From NCBI RefSeq assembly GCF_003576645.1, contig NC_044927.1, positions 16,186,760-16,250,759 of the forward strand: a stretch of 64,000 nucleotides of DNA. Reading direction: 5' to 3'. The notes beneath the pieces were generated by a model. The model was not told the DNA's origin and ran no database searches. It worked only from the letters and a program-made list of their open reading frames with translations. The stretch comes from Ipomoea triloba (taxonomy: Eukaryota > Streptophyta > Magnoliopsida > Solanales > Convolvulaceae). Below are positions 56,786-64,000 of this stretch, in pieces (within the stretch, counting starts at the first letter, position 1; each line of letters opens with the position of its first letter). The position numbers were made by a program, and so were the translations under genes.

Positions 56786-57395
56786 AACTAAATGTCTCAT
56801 CTTGAACTTACAAAAGCATGTTGCATATTTTGATGGCTTCTGACCATGGCCCTCTTTAATAATTTGCTTTGTTACTTTCTCATGGAGAACTTCCATTGTT
56901 GAATCAAGGTTTGGTGGACCATCATCTTGAGGGAGCTCTCCATGAACAACTGAAGTTCCTTCAGTGATGATTTCTTCAACAGCATTTTGATCTGCATTTT
57001 TGAACATATTATATCATGAACGGTTGTGCAACAGCATTATGTTCTAGGAACACCTGTCAATCTTATACCCCTACATGAATCCTCTTTACTTTTAATTACC
57101 ACATTGTGAACCAAGCACACTAAACTTTATATTACATTTAAGAACAGAGGGATGAATCCTAGAAAAGTTACAATGGCTCATAGTAATTGCTAGACTGCAA
57201 AAATCTAAGTTGTTATTATTGCAAAGTTGACAAATATTACTTATAGTTTCCAAAAAGAATAACAAATCATATTGTCTTTCTAGTCGTCTACAATGTTGTT
57301 TTGAGAAGAAATGTTTTTTGCATGAGTATTGACCTTCAACTACTGTGTGAAACACTCATTTTCCATGCAAAAATTCACACACACACACATCTATA

Positions 57396-57640
57396 TAGGG
57401 GCGGATTCACATGAGAACCACTCTTCCTGTAACTATAAAAAGTGAAGATTGATCACGGCCGCCGATTAGGGATCATCAACAGTTGAGGGTTTTAAAACCA
57501 AATAGGTTAATTTTATAATTATTGCAAACTTTCAAGTTACCAATATTTATAAAATTAACCTCGCCTTTTTTTTCCCTTATCTTTCAGGGACCCTCAACTG
57601 TTAATCTATCCATTTTTTAGCTGGGAGCCTTTTCTCAATA
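57396..57640. mobile_element. Hairpin MITE in TWD1 intron 1
   Basis: ATCAACAGTTGAGGGTTTT and CCCTCAACTGTTAAT, plus AGGTTAATTTTATAA and TTATAAAATTAACCT, are inverted pairs around a short loop. Outer ends include ATGAGAACCACT, shared with the MITE at 23208. Confidence 0.55.
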
Positions 57641-57730
57641 AAAAGCATTGAACATATTATGTATCAGAAAACAAGAGGTACCAATCAGCGAGGTCTGTTG
57701 TTGCTTATGTTCCTCCTCTACAACAGCCAT

Positions 57731-59577
57731 TATTTAAATTTCCTTTGACTTTTTGCCATCCCGATGCGGTTTTAAGCTAACCAGTCAACAACTGATCAAG
57801 AAATTCAACACAATAGCAGAGCTTAATCCCAAAACTAACCCGAGGCAATTGAAATCTAGTTGACTGATTCAATACAAAATTACGAAAACAAAAGGCAATC
57901 TAAAGATAGAAACACATACCAAGCTTAATTATACAGGATAGTTACAAATCAAAGTACACTTTCAATAAACATTTGACCAGTTTTCATCTTTGTAGCGAAC
58001 TAGCAATCAAAGAAGATTCTAGAGAGAAATATTTGCCTGGTAGCTCAGATTTAAAAAATTCAGAAATGATTTAATTTTAATTAATTATATACGGATTAAA
58101 AAATAGATGTATTCAGTATTTGTATACAACAATGATAACATATGTTCCATAAAATAGATCCCCATTCCACAATGGGGCGAAAATCCAAAATAGATCCCCA
58201 TTCCCCAACCCGTTCCCCGGGGGATTTTTTGGGACGCGTAAGGCAGTAAGCTAAGGCAGTAATCATAGGGATGTATGATGAATGAACTATGAAGCACAAC
58301 AAATATCAAATTTAATATATGAAGAATGAAATATGAAGCACAACAAATTTCAAAAAGCACCAGTAAGGCTAAGGCAGTAATCAGCACAAATTTATCCAAC
58401 GGAAATTTATCCAACAGCAGTTGCAAATCTTAGACAAACAAAAATCATATAATTTGCACAAATTTATCCTAACAGAAGCACAAATAACAAAGCATCACAC
58501 TGAAAAGCATTACAATAAACAAAAGCATCACACTGATTCACTGAAAAGCATCACAAATAAGGGAAATAACAAGTACATCCACTATATTAGAGAAAGTTAT
58601 AAACTGCCTGAGAATGGAGGAAATCTTGGGATGGCCGGACGGCGACGGCATGAGGTTGGGAGGCTGGGACTGGCTCACTGGCACGGCGACGGACCGACGG
58701 GGACACGGTGTCTGCGACTCTGTGTGTCTGCTACGAATCTCCGATGGAAGATTGGGAAATGGTGCGATGCTGAAATTTTATTTTGAAAACTGGTAATTTG
58801 TCAAGTTTTCTTTTCTCTATTTTTCAATCTCTATTTTCTATTTATAAAACTTGTTTACTAATAATTATTTTTTCAAATTTATTTTTTTAGATTAACGTTA
58901 TAAAATTAACATAAATTTAGTTTCGAGTAGTTTTTAGACTTTATATTTAGAATATTTTAAAATATACTTGGTTAAAATAGAATAAATATAATTTTCACTT
59001 TTAAGTTCAATATATGTAAAATTTTTACATTTGATATCCGAACTAAATTTATTTTTGCATATAATATAACTAATAACCTATTAAGTTCACATAAAATTAG
59101 TTTAGATAATATTAATTATTTTTTGATCTAATATTTAAAATATTTTAAGATTTATTCATTTGGATGAGAAGTATATATAATATATACTTTTTATTTTGAA
59201 TTCTAATATAATAATATATGTGAATTTTTATATGCGATATCTGGACCAAACTTGTATCCGATATAACATAATTAAAAATATCTGAACGAATAATCAATTG
59301 AGTTCAATCAAAATATAAATGTGGTATAGATTTCAATTTTTAATTTTGATAATGTGAATGATGTATAATTTTAAGCATTAGCAAATAAGTTATGTTTACA
59401 TAAGTAATGCAAGTAGAAAATATAGAAGATGATGATAAATAAAACAAGATGATAGTGAATGTAATCATAGTAATAAATAAATATGTAAGTGAATAATGGT
59501 GAGAATGTGGTTATAGTGACATATAGTCTAATAGATGATAAATGATTTTGTTTTCCATTTTGAAAAAATCCAGTTTC
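57731..59577. other. Region upstream of TWD1
   Basis: No gene was established. Bases 58140-58235 contain AATAGATCCCCATTCC twice and CCCCGGGGGATTTT. Bases 58615-58760 form a GC-rich patch (GACGGCGACGG..) with a 60-residue frame that I do not recognise. The rest (58800-59570) is strongly AT-rich. Confidence 0.4.
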
Positions 59578-59706
59578 CTTTTCTCAACCTACTGAAGCAC
59601 AACGAGTCAACAGCTGCCTCCACTGAGGCTCAAACTCACTCCCATCATCCATGTGGGAGTGTTAAACGGAACACCGGATACCACTTGACCACAAGGTCTT
59701 TAGCCC
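59578..59706 (-). mobile_element. tRNA-derived SINE (copy 2)
   Basis: On the minus strand CTTGTGGTCAAGTGGTATCC is box A-like and GAGTTTGAGCCTCAGTGGAGG is the degenerate box B. The order and spacing match the SINE at 41311-41475. Box B has lost the CG of GTTCGA, consistent with age and methylation decay. Confidence 0.7.
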
Positions 59707-59768
59707 CTAAGGATTTTGATGTTAAGTTTTTAATTATGTGTTTTTTTTGGAAATAATTTTTAATTATG

Positions 59769-59772
<4 letters not shown>

Positions 59773-59820
<48 letters not shown>
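59773..59820 (+). repeat. (TA)n microsatellite
   Basis: About 24 TA units directly abutting the MITE at 59821. Confidence 0.95.
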
Positions 59821-59822
<2 letters not shown>

Positions 59823-61008
59823 ATCGCGTTCAAATGCGTACTGGCCGCCTAGGAGAGAAGTGCGAACGAATCACAGCGCGCCACGTGTCCGGAATGTAGT
59901 TGCACCTAACGTTATAACTAGGTGCACGTCATGTTATAACTAGGTGCACATAGGTGCACCCAGGTGCATAAATGTTAACAAGGTAAATTACTTGCACCTG
60001 CATGTGAAAATAGGTGCACACGTGCAAATAAAATGTATTACAAGTGCAAGTAAATTGTACAATGAGCATCAATACTAAGTGCACCTAATGTTATAACTAG
60101 GTGCACCTATTGCCATAACTAGGTGCACATAGGTTGCAACCAGGTGCATGAATGTTAACAAAGTAAATTACTTGCACAAGTGCAAGTAAAATGTATTACA
60201 GGTGCAAGTGAATTGTACAGTGAGCATCAATACTAAGTGCACCTAATGTTATAACTAGGTGCACCTAATGTTATAACTAGGTGCAACTTATGTTATAATT
60301 AGGTGCATCTAGGTTGCACCCAAGTGCATGAATATTAACAAGATAAATTACTTGCATTTGTAAGTGAAAATATTTGCAAAAATAGGTGCATGAATATTAA
60401 GGCCTTCTCCAATAGTATAAATTTTGGTGTGAATTTTGAGGAGTTTTTGTAAGTGTGATTAGGAAAGAGAAAATGAGGTGGAAGAAAAAAAAAAGAAAAG
60501 AAGAAAAACAAAAAAAAATAAAAAAAAAATAATATTTACGCGCCCAGGCGGGCTCGTGCACTGCACGCGCCCGCCTGGGCGCAAGAGTTGCGCCTCACGC
60601 AAGGTGAGGCGCAACTTTCTTCTGAGGTGGGCCCCACAATTTTCTGAAAAATCCTCATTTTTGCAGGAGGGGCCTGCCATTTCTCTCTCTATACTCTCTC
60701 TCTTCCACTTCATTTCCTTTTTTCTTAAACTTTGTGCAAAATCCACTAATGGTGAGGGCCTAATAAGGTAAATTATTTGCACTTGTCAGTGTGCGAAAAT
60801 AGGTGCACTTATAAGTGAAACTAGGTGCACTTTTAAGTGAAACAAGGTGCACTTGTAAGTGAAACTAGGTGCACCAAAGTTCCAGTTATTTACGAAAATT
60901 CCACCGCGTCATTTTTTTTAAATTGCATCTGATTCGTTGATCTGGACACGTGGACGACTGTGGAGCGTTCTCATTTCCTACCTGGGCGAGAGTTCGCACG
61001 AGAGTGCA

Positions 61009-61012
<4 letters not shown>
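59821..61012. mobile_element. TIR element inserted in (TA)n, with GGTGCACC-rich repeats
   Basis: The ends GGATCGCGTTCAAATGCG... and ...GAGAGTGCAACCCT are imperfect inverted repeats. Pairing continues to GCGAAC and CCACGTGTCC in both arms. The interior repeats AACTAGGTGCACCTAATGTT more than ten times. (TA)n lies on both sides. It is interrupted by the Tourist-like MITE at 60401-60760. Confidence 0.7.
60401..60760. mobile_element. PIF/Harbinger (Tourist-like) MITE with two GC hairpins
   Basis: The ends GGCCTTCTCCAATAGTA and CACTAATGGTGAGGGCC are inverted, flanked by the 3-bp duplication TAA (60398-60400 and 60761-60763). Inside are a 13-bp stem (60541-60553 with 60569-60581) and a perfect 12-bp stem with 5-nt loop (60587-60598 with 60604-60615, GTTGCGCCTCAC). 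Confidence 0.82.

Positions 61013-61052
<40 letters not shown>
61013..61052 (+). repeat. (TA)n microsatellite
   Basis: About 20 TA units between two MITEs. Confidence 0.95.
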
Positions 61053-61057
<5 letters not shown>

Positions 61058-61328
61058 CTGTTCAAATATGGCCGTTCCTTCCCATGCGGCCATGCGTTTT
61101 ACACCACTCAATGTTAAGAAATGCACCACAATGAAAATGCATAAAAACACCTCATACCTCCCATGTTTCTAATTGTGCATTTCTTAACACTGTGTGGTCT
61201 ATTTTTTCATATGTAGTGGTGTGTTTTTTGATGATGTGTACCTAATAGTGCATATTTGTGTGGTGTATTTCTTAACATTGAGTGGTGTAAATCGCACCAA
61301 CCGTACGGGAAGGCACGCCACACCTGAT

Positions 61329-61331
<3 letters not shown>
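61053..61331. mobile_element. MITE between (TA)n tracts
   Basis: TTTACACCACTCAATGTTAA and TTAACATTGAGTGGTGTAAA are perfect inverted arms, with weaker pairing outward (CCGTTCCTTCCCATG.. / ..ACGGGAAGGCACG). The loop carries further copies of GTGCATTTCTTAACA. Confidence 0.75.

Positions 61332-61332
<1 letters not shown>

Positions 61333-61406
<74 letters not shown>
61333..61406 (+). repeat. (TA)n microsatellite
   Basis: About 37 TA units. Confidence 0.95.
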
Positions 61407-61410
<4 letters not shown>

Positions 61411-62575
61411 TATCTGTATCGTTCGATTAGAGCATTGGACGTCTGGGATTGTTTTAGATTGTGGCGGTCTTTATGTTTATTTTATTCAGTTTTTATTGTC
61501 GCGGGGGTAGTTTAGTTCATGTGTTTTTCATCTTTTTCTGATCGTGTCCGTGATTTTCTACTCACGCGCGCGTCCTTTGCCCCCCTGAACATACTAGTCG
61601 ACGAATCATATGTCTCCACTCGCTTAGTTCCTCTATGGGTTTGCGATCGACGTTGATAGCTTGTCTTCTTCGCACACGTCGGAATCTTCTTCGTCCTCGT
61701 CTGCTGAGGCATGGAAGCCATTGGGGTCCGCACTCAGAACAAGCGACAGGGTACACCGAGACAGGGTAGCGTTCGAGGTAGGATTTTTTTTACCCCCTTT
61801 TGGTGTTTTCTTCTAATTCAATTGGTCTGGTGCATTTTTTTCCGATGGGTTTTTGTTATTAATAGTTCGCACCTTAATCTTTAGGCGTTTAGTGTGATCG
61901 GTTGGTCTTGGATTGTCGGATGTTGGCCAGATTACTCTTACACGGTGGTGTTGTTGTTTGTTAGGGCTTTGTTAATTTCTGAATGTGGTTGCTTCATAGT
62001 TTATTTCAAATTCATTTTTCATTGTTTTCCATGTAGGTTTGTTCACAGGTTAGTGTTTTGAATTTTTGTTTTGTTGTGTGTTCTTTTTTAAAAAGAAAAT
62101 TAAAATGTTTTGGTTTGTTTCCCAGTTAGTTTGTAGATGGACGATTTTTTTTAATGGTAGTTCATAAGACTGTGTCGTAACCAGTTGGTTTTTAAAAGGT
62201 TCTTGCATAAGACTACGTAGTAACCACAAAAGACAGCAAAGTGTAAACAACTAATGATGAAATGCATATAGAAACAGGAGATTTCAGTTAGGATACTTTG
62301 AAACTCTTATAGTCACTTCTAATATATATTATTAATTGATGTATTTCTTACAAAGACATGATATCTATTACTTCAAATGGGATCGGGAACACAACATTGT
62401 AGCTAGTTAGTTGTTACTTTAGCCAGATTGAGACATACTTTGCCATTATACTTTCTTACTTGCATTACTTTCTATGGTAGTTCTGGCAATGCTGGTTTTA
62501 TATGTTGTTGGTTTTGGAGTTAGTATAGTAGGTGTGTTAAGGTGATGGTTGGTGTAGTTGCATATATGCATATTA
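61407..62575. other. Unassigned region beside the gag frame
   Basis: No gene was recognised. If the gag frame belonged to a complete copia element, protease and integrase should lie here on the minus strand. I see no such motifs, so the element is truncated or disrupted. Confidence 0.45.
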
Positions 62576-64000
62576 TCATTTTCTTTTGTGCATGGTGTTG
62601 GCAGATCGAATGCTAAAACTGTTTTGTTGTATGCTAGCAAAGACTCTGGGCCTCTTAGGTGCATAAAACAGTTTTAGTTGAGGCCTGACCTCGGACTTAC
62701 GCACCATGCCCTTCATTGCCTGTTTGGTCATGTGAAATTGCTGGAAGTGAGATTTCTTCCAGAAATCATGATTCGATGACCAGTCCTCACTAGATGGATA
62801 GAGTCTGCTTTTCTCTATTCGTGAGTTCCTAACTCTATGGATCTCAGACCATCCATATTTACCTTGAGGCGCATTATATGGAATGTAGCTTCTTTTGTAC
62901 TTGGAATGGCCTTGCGAGAGATAGCAAGGTGATCTCTCGATATTGTTTACCGGGCCATTCTTCGTAGCTTTCATATACTTTCCATTGCTGGTGTATAGGG
63001 ACGGTTTATGAATAGCTACTCTGGTCTTTTCTGTTGGTCTTTTATGACCATTGTTTGGTTTGGGTTGAGATCCTCCATTATTTGAAGTTCCCAAACCATT
63101 GGTCTGTTTATCTCTCGAGAGACAGTTTTGACGGAACCCTAAACCGGTTCTATCACTAGTAGGCAGTGTGTGATCATTTACCATTTTCTCCATAGCTTTG
63201 GAGGAATTAGTGTATGATGCTATGACCTTTCTAAGATTAAGCTCTCTGGTCTCTCGAGCTTTGCACTCTTCAGCCAGTAGGATTACTTTGGCTTCTAACT
63301 CACTTACTTTGAGAGTTAGCTCCGAATTTTCCCGGATTTTGGCATGAGTGCTGTTAGCGATAGCGAGATCCCTTTTAAGTGTTTCAAGCATCTCAAAGGG
63401 ATCTTCATCGCTTCCGAACGAAGAACAACGAGAGGTAGAGGTAGAGCAGCGAGATGTGGAAGTAGAGGTTACCTCATTGTCAATGGCCATTAGACATTGA
63501 TCCTCTTCTTCCTCGGTGTATAAGCAGATGAGTCCCCTCTCATCTTCTGAGCTGCTGCTGCCTTCACTGGAGCTCGATGTCTCGGACTCCTCGATTGTTC
63601 TCTCGAGTTCCTCAGCAACAAGCGCCTTTCTGCGCAGATGTTTCCTTGAATCTCCCTTGAAGCCACTTTGTGCTGGCTTCTCTTTGGATTCCTCCTTTCT
63701 CCTGGAATCCCTGCCTTCTTGGCCTTGATACTTACTTACCGTAGGGTAAAGGCACTCGGCTTTGAAGTGTCCTGGTCTCCTGCAGTTGTAGCAAAGACCC
63801 TGATTTTCCTCCTCTATCCTTCTGGATGAATGTTTCTCATTGTTCCTTCTTGAGGAGGAAGGTGAACTTGTGTTGCTCTCCGTTGACTTCCTCATGAATT
63901 TCCTGAATTTCCTCATGAAGAGAGCAAACTGTTCGTCAGATAACATATTAGTGGGATTAGGATCTGACCTTGAAGAGGTGGATGGTTGATCAACAACCAG
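62576..64000 (-). CDS. Ty1/copia-type gag polyprotein fragment, open to the window edge
   Basis: The frame is uninterrupted for 474 codons and continues past base 64000; the internal ATG at 63946 is probably not the start. Counting from that Met, C52, C55, H60 and C65 form a retroviral-type zinc knuckle (CYNCRRPGHFKAEC), the RNA-binding motif of copia gag. It is preceded by a basic FMRKFRKFMRK stretch, as in SIRE-like elements. Ser/Glu-rich and Lys-rich segments follow, then a Leu-heptad stretch (LETLKRDLAIANSTH... LKVSELEAKVILLAEE) likely to form a coiled coil. Protease does not follow. A duplicated TSTSRCS lies in the middle. Confidence 0.75.
   Translation of the reverse strand: MVVDQPSTSSRSDPNPTNMLSDEQFALFMRKFRKFMRKSTESNTSSPSSSRRNNEKHSSRRIEEENQGLCYNCRRPGHFKAECLYPTVSKYQGQEGRDSRRKEESKEKPAQSGFKGDSRKHLRRKALVAEELERTIEESETSSSSEGSSSSEDERGLICLYTEEEEDQCLMAIDNEVTSTSTSRCSTSTSRCSSFGSDEDPFEMLETLKRDLAIANSTHAKIRENSELTLKVSELEAKVILLAEECKARETRELNLRKVIASYTNSSKAMEKMVNDHTLPTSDRTGLGFRQNCLSRDKQTNGLGTSNNGGSQPKPNNGHKRPTEKTRVAIHKPSLYTSNGKYMKATKNGPVNNIERSPCYLSQGHSKYKRSYIPYNAPQGKYGWSEIHRVRNSRIEKSRLYPSSEDWSSNHDFWKKSHFQQFHMTKQAMKGMVRKSEVRPQLKLFYAPKRPRVFASIQQNSFSIRSANTMHKRK

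Larger units (their letters stand above)
47212..57730 (-). pseudogene. TWD1: FKBP42 / TWISTED DWARF 1-like gene, central exons missing
   Basis: Exons on the minus strand are 57730-57682 (start MAVVEEEHKQ), 56991-56812 (EEIITEG...KQIIKEGHG.KPSKYATC), 53077-52988 (FLHYRAWTK..FEDTWHEQQPLELVIGK), 47966-47844 (GKARSDMTVEERIGAADRRK), 47756-47604 and 47538-47212. All borders are GT/AG and phases agree across the first three and last three. The last exons give TPR repeats, a basic calmodulin-binding-like stretch (YQKQKELYKGLFGKRP) and a C-terminal membrane anchor (about LLLVIWHWLLSLFYYLF). TWD1 is an ER/plasma-membrane immunophilin co-chaperone for ABCB auxin transporters. About 59 residues of the FKBP fold, with their exons, are absent between 52988 and 47966, where a copia element lies. 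The locus is probably broken unless the assembly is wrong. Confidence 0.85.

Noticed and set aside
58614..58796. 60-residue frame in a GC-rich patch
   Set aside because: It is isolated, lacks recognisable motifs and splice context, and could be a transposon leader.

Overview
This is nuclear DNA from a flowering plant, most likely a eudicot. The evidence is split genes with GT..AG introns, a phytocyanin, an MBD11-type methyl-CpG-binding-domain gene, a TWISTED DWARF 1/FKBP42 gene, and a dense nested load of plant transposons (Ty1/copia, Ty3/gypsy, MULE, hAT, Helitron, PIF/Tourist, tRNA-derived SINEs). I could not fix the species. Nothing here is prokaryotic: there are no operons, CRISPR arrays or phage genes.

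Layout. Bases 1-6530 are Ty3/gypsy-like LTR and leader sequence, split by a Helitron (1584-3120) and ending in a GC-rich minisatellite (5611-6530). Bases 6530-9600 are AT-rich with a foldback and a MITE (8171-8656). The MBD11-like gene lies at 9693-16257. Its single 5.7 kb intron holds tandem duplications, an antisense initiator-tRNA-Met gene with a decayed twin, and an RNase H relic. Bases 16931-22413 are a structurally complete Mutator-like element with 167-bp TIRs, a 10-bp target duplication, a frameshifted mudrA-type transposase and a convergent GRF-finger/membrane gene. Bases 23538-31749 are a large LTR element without pol, with a degenerate gypsy element nested in its left LTR and a 2.49-kb solo LTR in its interior. 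Bases 31750-34802 are AT-rich with a spaced GTCATCCTC repeat. Bases 34803-38348 are a truncated gypsy element on the minus strand, abutting a second Helitron (38361-40141) with a duplicated 5' end. A GC-rich hAT MITE (40356-41039), a SINE and another MITE follow.

The best intact gene is the phytocyanin at 43100-44322. It has two cupredoxin domains with different axial copper ligands (Gln, then Met) and a predicted GPI anchor. From 47212 to 57730 on the minus strand lies an FKBP42/TWD1 locus. Its exons for about 59 residues in the second half of the FKBP domain are absent, and their place is taken by a copia element that has no 3' LTR. Another TWD1 intron contains a hAT transposase gene. Bases 59578-61406 are a SINE and MITEs in (TA)n tracts, and 62576-64000 is a copia-type gag reading frame running off the window.

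One technical pattern matters for every user of this window. At least eight consecutive two-copy tandem duplications in 55291-56083, and four more in the MBD11 intron, all have a period of exactly 42 bp. This looks more like uncollapsed assembly overlaps than biology and affects the hAT gene model.
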